From Dielma fastidiosa (GTDB lineage: Bacteria > Bacillota_I > Bacilli_A > Erysipelotrichales > Erysipelotrichaceae), in NCBI RefSeq assembly GCF_000313565.1, contig NZ_HE578933.1, positions 55,426 through 119,425 of the forward strand: a DNA stretch of 64,000 bases, in the 5' to 3' direction. How positions within the stretch are numbered: position 1 is the first letter of the stretch; each line of letters begins with the position of its first letter. Below the pieces are notes generated by a model that did not search any database, was not told the DNA's origin, and saw nothing but the letters and a program-made list of their open reading frames with translations. This document shows positions 8,787 through 16,553 of this stretch, piece after piece. The position numbers were made by a program, and so were the translations under genes.

Positions 8787-10028
8787 CTAATACCACGCTT
8801 TATTCAGCCGCTTGCTCAGCAGCTTGACGATAATATTTAAACAAAGAACAAAAATCAATATAATAATTGAAATAGCGGATGCCAGCTCAAAATTAGGCTG
8901 TTCACCGCTCATCACTGACCAGATATGAACGGCCAGGGAAGTTCCCTGCGACAGCAGGGTTGGTGAATCGTTGATAAACGTACCCATTGTATAAATCAGT
9001 GCTGCTGACTCACCGATGACCCTGCCGATACTCAGCAGTACGCCGGTCAGAATACCCGGCACCGCACAAGGCAGCACGACCTTGAAGATCGTCTGTGACT
9101 GATTGGCACCTAGCGACAGGCTCGCATCACGCAGGCTGTTAGGCACAACAAGCAAAGCTTCCTCGGTAGAACGAATGATGGTCGGCAATAAGATAATTGC
9201 CATGGTTAATGAACCTAATAAAATATTAGTTGTCGTCGCCCCAAAGGCTCTCGTAATAGGAAACAGTACCGATACACCCATCAAACCATAGACAATACTA
9301 GGAACGCCGGTCAGCGTTTCAATACCGGAACGGATCATTCGGTTGAGTCTTGATTTATTGGCATATTCATTCAGATAGATTGCCGCCGCGATACCAATCG
9401 GCAAAGCAATCAGCAAGGATACCACAATCAAATAACCGGTAGTCAGCAAACTGCCGCGGATACCGCCGCCCGGTGTTTTTACATAGGCTGAGGTGATTGA
9501 TGCCGCGTCCTGATCTAAAGCCGCCGCGATTTCAGCCGCGTTCTGACTGGCCAGATTACCAGCGAAATCAGCGCTGCCATCAAGCCTTTTAAAATCTATT
9601 TTTTCAATCTGTACGCCTACTTCCAGCGTTAGATCTAATCCTTTATTTGCCCCCGCACTCTTATCGATCGTATGCGCAAAAGGTGAAAGCGGATCAATAT
9701 ATTCGACTAGCACAAGCTCATGCTTGTCATTGGACAGCGCATCAACAAATGCGATTCCCCATTTTTCAGAAAAGCTGGCCTGTGGGGTTAAGTCATCAGG
9801 AGCCGTAAAGCTTCCTGAATGATTTACCTCTGTTTTTACTTCCACCAAGTAATTTTTTGACCAATAATCATTTTTCAATAAATCAAAGCTGATTAATGAA
9901 AAGCCTTTTGAAAAGATGAAGATAAAAATGCTGATTAATACTGTCACACTGATCAGTGAAGACAGATATGTGATGCCATTCAGCAGACCATCACTGACTT
10001 TACTGGAACGTCGGTTTTCCCTGATCAT
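8787..10028 (-). CDS. pstA: Phosphate ABC permease PstA with large extracytoplasmic insert
   Basis: A 413-residue permease, about 120 residues longer than ordinary PstA. TM1 spans about residues 18-42. A hydrophilic segment of roughly 140 residues follows (about 50-190, including FSEKWGIAFVDAL and KLDGSADFAG-like stretches). The standard permease core is at 195-405, with the EAA-type cytoplasmic loop LRDASLSLGANQSQTIFKVVLP. The insert should lie outside the membrane, where it could touch PstS. It overlaps pstC by 4 nt. Identity is clear from the core and the operon; the role of the insert is unknown. Confidence 0.93.
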   Translation of the reverse strand: MIRENRRSSKVSDGLLNGITYLSSLISVTVLISIFIFIFSKGFSLISFDLLKNDYWSKNYLVEVKTEVNHSGSFTAPDDLTPQASFSEKWGIAFVDALSNDKHELVLVEYIDPLSPFAHTIDKSAGANKGLDLTLEVGVQIEKIDFKRLDGSADFAGNLASQNAAEIAAALDQDAASITSAYVKTPGGGIRGSLLTTGYLIVVSLLIALPIGIAAAIYLNEYANKSRLNRMIRSGIETLTGVPSIVYGLMGVSVLFPITRAFGATTTNILLGSLTMAIILLPTIIRSTEEALLVVPNSLRDASLSLGANQSQTIFKVVLPCAVPGILTGVLLSIGRVIGESAALIYTMGTFINDSPTLLSQGTSLAVHIWSVMSGEQPNFELASAISIIILIFVLCLNIIVKLLSKRLNKAWY

Positions 10029-10966
10029 GATTGATTCCCTACCTTTTTCTTCATTTGATTTAAAACAAAATTAGAAACTAAAATCACTGCCATCAGCACA
10101 ATACCTACTGAGAAACGAATATCATAATCGAGTCCAGTCGTTTCTTTTAAGCCTGCCAGCATTGTTGAGGTTAAGGTGCGGGTAATATCGAAAAGGTCAA
10201 AGGTTGGCCCCATCAGCTTATTACCAGCTACCATCGCAACCGCTGTTGCCTCGCCGAAGGCTCTGCCGATACCAAGAATGGCACCAGCGAAGATACCTGA
10301 TTTGGCACTGGTTAAAATGACCTTAAAATTGGTTTGTGTCTGGGTTGCTCCCAAAGCTAAAGAACCCAATTCCATCTCTTTGTCTACCGAGCGAATGGCT
10401 GTGACTGCCATGGATGTGATAGTCGGAAAAATCATGATTGCCAAAAGCAGAATCACTGCCAGCAGCGAGCTGCCGCCGGCTGTAACAATACCCAATTGCG
10501 ATGCCAGCATTTTTACTAACGCGGTAATTGATCCTGCCGCAAATACTCCATAGACAACTGATGGAATTGACGCGAGCAATTCAACAACCGTACTCATGAT
10601 CTGCGAAATAGACTTAGGCGCAATCTTGGCAATAAACAAAGCGGTCAGCACTGAAATTGGAAATGCCAGCAGCAATGCGCCAAAAGATGAAATCAAAGTA
10701 TTGATAATGATATAGCCCACGCCATAGATTCCCTGATCCTGCCGCCACGTTGTACCTAGCAGGAAATCAACAGCATTTACCTGACCGTTCGCGTATCCCG
10801 GCAGAAAAGGCGCAATTCCTTTAATTCCGACAAACAGCAGAATGACGATGATTGCCGAAGCGGACAGAAAGGCTGCCGCCATAAAGCATCGTTTTGAAAT
10901 CCTGTCATTCCTTAATTTCCGTTCATTTTTTTCCGTGCTGATTTGTTTTCTGACAAATTTATCCAT
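10025..10966 (-). CDS. pstC: Phosphate ABC permease PstC
   Basis: A 313-residue permease partner of PstA. Six membrane segments are predicted from about residue 25 onward. The EAA-like loop is MELGSLALGATQTQTNFKVIL, followed by GIGRAFGEATAV, typical of PstC. The start is set at ATG 10966 because AGGATGTGA (8 of 9 to AGGAGGTGA) lies 8 nt upstream. An in-frame GTG at 10978 is the alternative. It follows pstS after a 70-nt gap that holds a hairpin. Confidence 0.94.
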   Translation of the reverse strand: MDKFVRKQISTEKNERKLRNDRISKRCFMAAAFLSASAIIVILLFVGIKGIAPFLPGYANGQVNAVDFLLGTTWRQDQGIYGVGYIIINTLISSFGALLLAFPISVLTALFIAKIAPKSISQIMSTVVELLASIPSVVYGVFAAGSITALVKMLASQLGIVTAGGSSLLAVILLLAIMIFPTITSMAVTAIRSVDKEMELGSLALGATQTQTNFKVILTSAKSGIFAGAILGIGRAFGEATAVAMVAGNKLMGPTFDLFDITRTLTSTMLAGLKETTGLDYDIRFSVGIVLMAVILVSNFVLNQMKKKVGNQS

Positions 10967-10992
10967 AATTCTGTTCACATCCTATCATTAAG

Positions 10993-11022
10993 AAAGATGC
11001 CTTGCCACCGCTTAGCATCTTT
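10993..11022 (-). other. Intercistronic hairpin between pstS and pstC
   Basis: Stem AAAGATGC / GCATCTTT with a 14-nt loop and no T run. Such stems in binding-protein transporter operons usually stabilise the upstream message, so that more binding protein than permease is made. That role is inferred here. Confidence 0.55.
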
Positions 11023-11035
11023 AAGTACCTTCAGC

Positions 11036-11989
11036 TTATTGAATATCTTCCCACTTTGTTGTTTCACCAGTGAAAATAGCTTTAATCTGTGCCGCGCTCA
11101 AATCAGTAACCGCTGTATTTTCAGCATTTACAATCGTAACCACCGCATCCAAGCAATAAGTGCCGCTCATCATGGCTGATGATGTATCTTCATCATTATT
11201 GAATGCACGTGAAGCAAAACCGATATCCGCTTTATTAGCGCCGTCTTTTTCACCGCCTAGAACACGTTTCCAGCCATCGCCTGAACCTGTCTGATTCATT
11301 GTGAATTGGAAGTTGCCAGCCATTGGGACAAAGCTCTCCAGCGCTGCCTTCAATGTCTTTTCAACCGAAGTAGAACCTGCAGTGGTAATTGTGATTGAGG
11401 AATTATCCTGTTCCACGATTGGATGATTTGCAGCTAATTCAGCCCATGGCTTTGCTTTAGATTTATCTACGACACCGCCTGCCTTTTCAACGACTAACAT
11501 ACCTTCTTCAGAATTTTGCATATAATCTAAAAAGGCTGCGACTAATTGTTCTTTTGCCTCATCGCCAAAATCGCCGGCGGCACGGGTTACGAAATCAAAA
11601 GGTCTTTGTAACTTATAAGTACCGTCTAAAGCTGCCGCTTCACTTGGTGTTACACCTTCAAATTGAGTTGGTGTTACACCATTTGCCGCAAAGTCAGTAG
11701 TTAGTGAAACATAGCCGATTCCATTCTTGTCCGCACCAACTTTAGCTGCCATATCGCCGTTGCTTGAAACTTCAATAGCTGTATCCAGCAATTGATCAAC
11801 AAAATCAGATGCCTTTTCATAAGCTTCCCGCGTACCGCTTGATGAATCACGGGTATAGACATTGATTTGTCCTGTTACGCCAGTATTTACCGGATTATCC
11901 GTATTCCCGTTATTTTGATCCGCAGCCGGTGTTGATGTACATCCTCCTAATAATAAGCATGCTATCAGCAATGCAGTGATTTTCTTCAT
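11036..11989 (-). CDS. pstS: Phosphate-binding lipoprotein PstS, circularly permuted domain order
   Basis: A 317-residue periplasmic-binding-type lipoprotein with signal peptide and lipobox LLGGC (Cys17). All PstS phosphate-site motifs are present but in the wrong order. The usual second half comes first (YTRDSSSGTR at 45-54, SSNG and IGYVSL at 75-96, KLQRPF at 126-131). The usual first half comes last (TTAGSTSVE at 202-210, NKADIGFASR at 252-261, IFTGETTKWED at 305-315, then stop). Canonical PstS has GSTS, then DIG, then IFTG..W, then SGTR. Length fits one complete domain. ATG 11989 is chosen for the signal peptide. PhoP boxes precede it. Confidence 0.93.
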   Translation of the reverse strand: MKKITALLIACLLLGGCTSTPAADQNNGNTDNPVNTGVTGQINVYTRDSSSGTREAYEKASDFVDQLLDTAIEVSSNGDMAAKVGADKNGIGYVSLTTDFAANGVTPTQFEGVTPSEAAALDGTYKLQRPFDFVTRAAGDFGDEAKEQLVAAFLDYMQNSEEGMLVVEKAGGVVDKSKAKPWAELAANHPIVEQDNSSITITTAGSTSVEKTLKAALESFVPMAGNFQFTMNQTGSGDGWKRVLGGEKDGANKADIGFASRAFNNDEDTSSAMMSGTYCLDAVVTIVNAENTAVTDLSAAQIKAIFTGETTKWEDIQ

Positions 11990-12021
11990 ATCAGAAATCC
12001 TCCTTGTTTTATTACATTGCC

Positions 12022-12075
12022 AGTATAAAGAGTGATTGTTAAAGAAATAGAAAGATTTTGTTAATTCTCTGTTAA
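12022..12075 (-). promoter_or_regulatory. Pho-regulated pstS promoter with PhoP boxes
   Basis: Minus-strand TTAACA occurs exactly at 12070-12075, 12059-12064 and 12037-12042, with a degenerate copy at 12048-12053, all on an 11-bp period. Nine nt after the last box comes TATACT (12022-12027), a good -10. This matches the layout of PhoP-activated Bacillus promoters. It lies downstream of the csp terminators, so the pst operon has its own start. Confidence 0.75.
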
Positions 12076-12092
12076 AAAAGCAAAATTTGCAT

Positions 12093-12146
12093 AAAAAAAA
12101 GCAGATGCCTAGCACCTGCAAGAAAAAAACACCCAGTGGGTGTTTT
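12093..12146 (-). terminator. Tandem terminators after the cold-shock gene
   Basis: Two minus-strand hairpins with T tracts. AAAACACCC / GGGTGTTTT followed by more T lies at 12122-12146. GCAGGTGC / GCATCTGC followed by eight T lies at 12093-12119. Together they insulate pstS from csp transcription. Confidence 0.85.
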
Positions 12147-12152
12147 CAGAAA

Positions 12153-12353
12153 CTAGATTAAGCTAACGTTAGCAGCTTGAGGACCGCGGTTGCCTTCAAC
12201 GATTTCGAATTGAACCTTTTGGCCTTCTTCTAAAGTCTTATATCCATCAGACTGGATAGCTGAATAATGGATAAAGATTTCTTTGCCATCTTCTGCTTTA
12301 ATAAATCCGTAACCTTTTTCTGCATTAAAAAATTTAACTGTTCCTGTACTCAT
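12153..12353 (-). CDS. csp: Cold-shock domain protein
   Basis: A 66-residue single cold-shock domain, an RNA chaperone. RNP1 is KGYGFIKAE and RNP2 is [14 protein letters not shown] before ATG 12353 rules out the longer upstream frame. It sits alone between phoR and pstS, with its own strong promoter, a ~130-nt leader and two terminators, so it is a monocistronic insertion in the Pho region. Confidence 0.95.
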   Translation of the reverse strand: MSTGTVKFFNAEKGYGFIKAEDGKEIFIHYSAIQSDGYKTLEEGQKVQFEIVEGNRGPQAANVSLI

Positions 12354-12401
12354 TGTTAGTACCTCCATTTTGTCTGTAAACAAGCTGAAGTCATTAGGTA
12401 T

Positions 12402-12457
12402 AAAAAAATCACATTAATTCCTTGTACCTTGAGACATAAATACAATTCCTTAAATGT
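12402..12457 (-). ncRNA. Terminator-like hairpin in the csp 5' leader
   Basis: In the leader, CACATTTAA pairs with TTAATGTG (one bulge). A symmetric GGAA/GGAA internal loop able to form tandem G-A pairs follows, then TTGTA pairs with TACAA around a 14-nt loop. ATTTTTTTAT follows at once. This has the form of an intrinsic terminator or attenuator placed about 50 nt before the ORF. Confidence 0.5.
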
Positions 12458-12489
12458 GAATTATAGTTATTGCTTCGTATTACTATTTA

Positions 12490-12518
12490 AGTATAAGCGC
12501 TATTCAGATCAAAGTCAA
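12490..12518 (-). promoter_or_regulatory. Vegetative promoter of csp
   Basis: TTGACT (12513-12518), a 17-nt spacer and TATACT (12490-12495) on the minus strand. The predicted start leaves a leader of about 130 nt, usual for cold-shock genes. Confidence 0.75.
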
Positions 12519-12525
12519 GCGAAAC

Positions 12526-13749
12526 CTAAAGTTTATTCAGTTTGATCGTAAACACTGTACCTACATTTAATTCTGATCGTACCTCAATCACACCGCCGTG
12601 AGCATCAATCACCGATTTAACAATCGCTAAGCCTAAACCGCTGCCGCCCTCAGCCCTTGCCCTTGACTGATTGACTCTATAAAAGCGCTCAAAAATCCGG
12701 CTCTGTTCATTGACATTAAAGCCGCAGCCCTCATCTTGGACTTGGATATAATAATCATCATCCGTTGTGAAAGTACACAGCGTAATCGTGCCGCTGTCAC
12801 TGTACTTCACCGCATTGACTAATAAATTATTCAATACCTGAGACATCTTTTGGGCATCACAGAAAAGCCGTGCTTCTCCTTTTAAATCCAGATTAAGCTT
12901 AAGGCCTTTCTCATTGATCAACGGCATCAGCGGTTTGCATACATTCTGTGCCAGTTCATGAAAATCAATGCGTGTGCGGTGCAGAATCGGCTGTTCCACA
13001 GACAATTTACTTAATTCCAGCAGATCCTTGACAATACTCTCTAAGCGCTGCACCTCACTGTTGATTTGATTCAGAAAATCCTTCTGTGCTTCAGGATCAT
13101 TAAAATCATCCCGAATCAATATCTCGCTCATGCCCTTGATCACTGAAATAGGAGTTTTTAATTCATGGGACGCATCAGCAATAAACCTTTTCTGCATTTT
13201 CTCACCGCTCAATGCCTTGGTCATATCCTGAAGCAGAATCAAACAGCCGCTGAATCTGCCATGGCTGGTCACCGGCACCATATACGCCTGATAATCTACA
13301 TCATCGATACGGATGCGTTCTTCCTGTTCTTTTTCAAGAATAAAGGCATCCTTTATAACCTCTTGAATGGCCGGATCAAAATCATTACGCAGATAATCCA
13401 GTTCAATTTTAGCGTCAGAATGACGAAAAGCCAAAGCCTGTGTATTATAGATTACAATCTTCCCCATTTCATCAAGCAGCAATAAGGGAAAAGGAATCGA
13501 TGATACGATCGTCAGCAGCTGTTTGGTTTTTAAATGTGAATCCGAGCTGCTGGTTTTTAATTCATGCAGCAGATTCTCATTATTTTTACGCACATCCGCC
13601 GCCAGCCTGATTTCACTGCTGTACCAAATAAAGCCAAAGGCAATGATCAGCAGCAGAATTACCAGATAAACAGGCAGATTAAATAATGATTCCAAAGCCA
13701 TCGAAACAATAAGCAGGGCAAACAGCGCACTCAGTTTATGCCTGTCCAT
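12526..13749 (-). CDS. phoR: Phosphate sensor histidine kinase PhoR
   Basis: A 407-residue membrane kinase. Two closely spaced N-terminal membrane segments span residues ~8-45 with almost no external loop. A PAS-like domain follows at about 70-170. HisKA carries the phospho-acceptor His in ASHELKTPISV, and HATPase carries NLLVNAVKYS, DEGCGF and GSGLGLAI. The lack of a sensory ectodomain fits PhoR proteins that sense through PstB/PhoU. It overlaps phoP by 14 nt. Identity rests on the context with phoP, pst and phoU. Confidence 0.9.
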   Translation of the reverse strand: MDRHKLSALFALLIVSMALESLFNLPVYLVILLLIIAFGFIWYSSEIRLAADVRKNNENLLHELKTSSSDSHLKTKQLLTIVSSIPFPLLLLDEMGKIVIYNTQALAFRHSDAKIELDYLRNDFDPAIQEVIKDAFILEKEQEERIRIDDVDYQAYMVPVTSHGRFSGCLILLQDMTKALSGEKMQKRFIADASHELKTPISVIKGMSEILIRDDFNDPEAQKDFLNQINSEVQRLESIVKDLLELSKLSVEQPILHRTRIDFHELAQNVCKPLMPLINEKGLKLNLDLKGEARLFCDAQKMSQVLNNLLVNAVKYSDSGTITLCTFTTDDDYYIQVQDEGCGFNVNEQSRIFERFYRVNQSRARAEGGSGLGLAIVKSVIDAHGGVIEVRSELNVGTVFTIKLNKL

Positions 13750-14413
13750 CTTTCAGCTCCATACAATAGCCGACACCGCGGTTGGATTGGATGGTCACAT
13801 TGCTTTTTGCTAATTTACTCCTTAACTTAAAGATATGCACATCGACGATGCGGGTATCACCGTCATATTCAAAACCCCAGATTTCACTGCAGATCTGGTC
13901 TCTGGACAGCACGATTTCATGATTCATCATCAGATAAACAAGCAAATCAAATTCCTTCTTTGTGCAGCCCACAGCCTCATTGCCGATCAGCACTTCACGT
14001 TTTTTTAAATGGATACTGACATTGCCGAAAGTCAGCTTCTCATGATCTGCCTTCGGCAGTCTTTTAATATGAGCATTCACACGGGCAACTAATTCACGCG
14101 GTGAAAAAGGTTTGGTTATGTAATCGTCGACGCCCTCTTCAAAGGCCTGCAGGATATCGGCCTCATCATCTTTAGCAGTCAGCATGATCATGATGCTGTC
14201 AATATTCTTCTTACGCAGGCGGCTGACCAGTTCAAGGCCGGAAAGTCGCGGAATCATCCAATCAATGATCAAGACATCAAAATGTTCATTCAGCGCCATA
14301 TTCAAGGCGGTTTCACCGTCGGCAGCTTCACTCAGCTCATAATCGCGCTTTAAATCATAGGCAATGATCTTACGGATATTATCTTCATCCTCAATGATTA
14401 ATATTTTATTCAT
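13736..14413 (-). CDS. phoP: Phosphate response regulator PhoP
   Basis: A 225-residue OmpR/PhoB-type regulator. The receiver domain has the acidic pair DE near residue 9 and phospho-acceptor Asp in VLIIDWMIP near residue 51. A winged helix with GDTRIVDVHIFKLRSKL binds DNA. ATG 14413 overlaps the phoH stop by 8 nt (ATGAATAA). Its likely targets in this window are the two 11-bp-periodic TTAACA arrays. No promoter directly precedes it, so it probably depends on the yqfC-yqfD-phoH transcript or a promoter inside phoH. Confidence 0.93.
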   Translation of the reverse strand: MNKILIIEDEDNIRKIIAYDLKRDYELSEAADGETALNMALNEHFDVLIIDWMIPRLSGLELVSRLRKKNIDSIMIMLTAKDDEADILQAFEEGVDDYITKPFSPRELVARVNAHIKRLPKADHEKLTFGNVSIHLKKREVLIGNEAVGCTKKEFDLLVYLMMNHEIVLSRDQICSEIWGFEYDGDTRIVDVHIFKLRSKLAKSNVTIQSNRGVGYCMELKDGQA

Positions 14414-15374
14414 TTCCCTCTGCCCTCTCATAACATTCGATAATCTTCTGAACCAATGGATTACGCACGACATCAAGACCGCTCAGTTCAACAAAGCCAA
14501 TCTTATCAACCCCTTGTAAGATTTTACGGGCATGCAGCAAGCCGCTGTCCTGCTTTTTCACTAAATCGATCTGCGTACCGTCACCGGTAATCACGACCTT
14601 AGAATTAAAGCCCATGCGGGTAAGAAACATTTTCATTTGATTTTTAGTCGTATTCTGTGCTTCATCAAGGATGATAAATGCATTGTCTAAAGTACGGCCG
14701 CGCATATATGCCAAGGGTGCAATTTCGATGACTTCCTTTTCCAACAGCTTCTCTACGGTTTCCACACCGAGCATATCATACAGCGCGTCGTAAAGCGGCC
14801 GCAGATAAGGATCAACCTTTTCCTTCAGATCACCAGGCAGAAAGCCGAGGTTTTCACCTGCCTCCACCGCGGGACGGGTTAATACAATCCGTGAAAAATT
14901 ACCCTTTTTTAACTGAGCAACCGCATAGACAACAGCCAGGTAGGTCTTACCGGTACCGGCCACGCCAGTCGCGAAGATGATATCATCATGCGTTAACGCA
15001 TCGATTAGAATCCGCTGACCAATCGTCTTTGGATAAATCAGCTTGCCGCTGACCGTCTTGGCAATCGGCTCACTGTTTAACCGTTCAAGATTAATCGACG
15101 GCGATGCTTTCACAAGCCGAATTAAATAATTCAAATCCGACGCATTCAGATGCTTCTGCTCATGAATCAGCGTATAGGCAGCCCTGACAATCTTTTCAAT
15201 GCAATCAAGCACTTCCCGGTTATCACACTGCACATCAAGCTGTCCATTATTAAAAATCAATTCAGCATCAAAGGCTGAACGCAGCAAATCAAGATTTTTA
15301 TCATGCGTACCGCAAAACATCATAATTTCATCATAAGACCATGTACTGCAATCAATAGAAAACGCTTTTGACAT
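14406..15374 (-). CDS. phoH: PhoH-family ATPase (PhoH/PhoL)
   Basis: A 322-residue cytoplasmic ATPase of the PhoL type, linked to RNA metabolism in cells. Walker A GVAGTGKTYL lies near residue 138 and Walker B is AFIILDEAQN. An N-terminal KH-like segment precedes them. CAGGAG lies before ATG 15374, 1 nt after the yqfD stop. In Bacillus it is followed by pgpH and ybeY; here phoP follows directly. Confidence 0.92.
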   Translation of the reverse strand: MSKAFSIDCSTWSYDEIMMFCGTHDKNLDLLRSAFDAELIFNNGQLDVQCDNREVLDCIEKIVRAAYTLIHEQKHLNASDLNYLIRLVKASPSINLERLNSEPIAKTVSGKLIYPKTIGQRILIDALTHDDIIFATGVAGTGKTYLAVVYAVAQLKKGNFSRIVLTRPAVEAGENLGFLPGDLKEKVDPYLRPLYDALYDMLGVETVEKLLEKEVIEIAPLAYMRGRTLDNAFIILDEAQNTTKNQMKMFLTRMGFNSKVVITGDGTQIDLVKKQDSGLLHARKILQGVDKIGFVELSGLDVVRNPLVQKIIECYERAEGNE

Positions 15375-15375
15375 T

Positions 15376-16299
15376 TTATTCTCCTGGGCTTGAAATATCT
15401 TCAAGCAATGTATAATGTAAATCCATTTTTATTTTATCGTCATTTACCGAAAATTGCAAAATATTTTCACTGACGATCTTCTCATCCTCACCCAGCTCTT
15501 CACTGATGATCCGCCGTGCCTGAAACAGCAGCTGGAAAAACTGCACACCCTCAGGCAATGAATTATTAGGCATTTCAACGCTGAAGTCCGACCACGTATA
15601 AGCAAACACCCTGCCTTTGACATAGATTTCCTCGGGCAGATTCATACTGTCCAGCAAAATATTGCTGACCAATAAATCACCTTTCTTAACTACATCATTA
15701 ATCTTTACGCATTTTTCACCATGCTGAAGATCAAAAGAAGCAATTACACCATCTTTTTGGGCAATCAATTCATTCCGCGTCAGTTCTTCTTTTTCAACGG
15801 TTTTCTTAGGCAGAAAGCGCACCTTCAGCTTGCTGCCGTTCTGTTCAACCTCAATCCAAGTAAAGGATCTCTTTAATTCCTCATTCAGCTGCTGCTTCAG
15901 TACATTTTTATCGGTTAGCTGAAAGGGCGGCATAGCCTGAAGCTGTACGAGCGTATCTGCAATCAAAGCACGGTTAACAGTTCCCTCACCTAAGATTTCA
16001 ATATTAAAAACCGTCGATGACAATAAGAGCCACAAAGCCGCAGCCGCACCGGCGGCAATCAGCCGGTCAAGCTGCTTGAATGTGCGCAGCAGCATACCGA
16101 TGACACCGGTTGTTTTCAGATGGATAATGTGCGGATATGTCTTGATTAGATCATTGCGGTTTAATACTGAAGCATAAAAAGTGATCGTATCCTTTTGCTG
16201 ACGAATCCCATAAACGGTCCAGTTATGGGTTTTCACCGTCTGCAGGAAAACATTCAGATTAAAATCCAGGGACCAGTAATCCAAGCCGAATTTATTCAT
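15376..16299 (-). CDS. yqfD: Sporulation protein YqfD
   Basis: A 307-residue YqfD-family protein required for efficient sporulation in Bacillus. A basic N-terminal third is followed by one membrane segment (about residues 88-110, LIAAGAAAALWLLL) and a large external domain, with KKTVEKEELTRNELIA-like stretches. ATG 16299 overlaps the yqfC stop by 8 nt. The family is mother-cell expressed in Bacillus. The biochemical role is unknown. Confidence 0.88.
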   Translation of the reverse strand: MNKFGLDYWSLDFNLNVFLQTVKTHNWTVYGIRQQKDTITFYASVLNRNDLIKTYPHIIHLKTTGVIGMLLRTFKQLDRLIAAGAAAALWLLLSSTVFNIEILGEGTVNRALIADTLVQLQAMPPFQLTDKNVLKQQLNEELKRSFTWIEVEQNGSKLKVRFLPKKTVEKEELTRNELIAQKDGVIASFDLQHGEKCVKINDVVKKGDLLVSNILLDSMNLPEEIYVKGRVFAYTWSDFSVEMPNNSLPEGVQFFQLLFQARRIISEELGEDEKIVSENILQFSVNDDKIKMDLHYTLLEDISSPGE

Positions 16300-16489
16300 T
16301 ATTAAACACAACGGTGGCAATCGTGCCGCCGATCAATATTTCATCCCGCGTCAGTGCTGAAATCATCAGATCACTGCCCTGGATAGTCAGTGTATAGTGT
16401 GCGCACTGAATCTTGATTTCATTCTTTCTGACTCTGAGAATGGCTTTATATTTCTCAATCATCAACTGACGATCATCATATGTAATCAT
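16292..16489 (-). CDS. yqfC: Sporulation protein YqfC (YabP/YqfC family)
   Basis: A 65-residue small protein of the YabP/YqfC family with a beta-rich pattern (LMIEKYKAILRV, YTLTIQGSDLMI, DEILIGGTI). It begins the yqfC-yqfD-phoH-phoP-phoR run. The N-terminus is shorter than in some relatives, and the ATG at 16489 follows GAGGTGA. That Shine-Dalgarno is inside a perfect 9-bp hairpin (see the regulatory entry). Confidence 0.85.
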   Translation of the reverse strand: MITYDDRQLMIEKYKAILRVRKNEIKIQCAHYTLTIQGSDLMISALTRDEILIGGTIATVVFNNE

Positions 16490-16493
16490 TCAC

Positions 16494-16530
16494 TCACCTC
16501 ATTCTATTTTATGAGGTGAATCTTATTATA
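16494..16530 (-). promoter_or_regulatory. yqfC promoter region with RBS-sequestering hairpin
   Basis: A perfect 9-bp inverted repeat (ATGAGGTGA with TCACCTCAT, 8-nt loop, 16494-16519) contains the yqfC Shine-Dalgarno. TATAAT at 16525-16530 could be a vegetative -10. CATAAAATA at 16505-16513 fits the CATAnnnTA pattern of mother-cell sigma factors. Which one is used decides whether the hairpin is in the mRNA. Confidence 0.4.
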
Positions 16531-16553
16531 GAACAGTTCTTTTATAGCTGTGA

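Noticed and set aside
11036..11989. PstS as two half-domains from fused gene fragments
   Set aside because: Each motif occurs once and total length equals one domain, so permutation explains it better.
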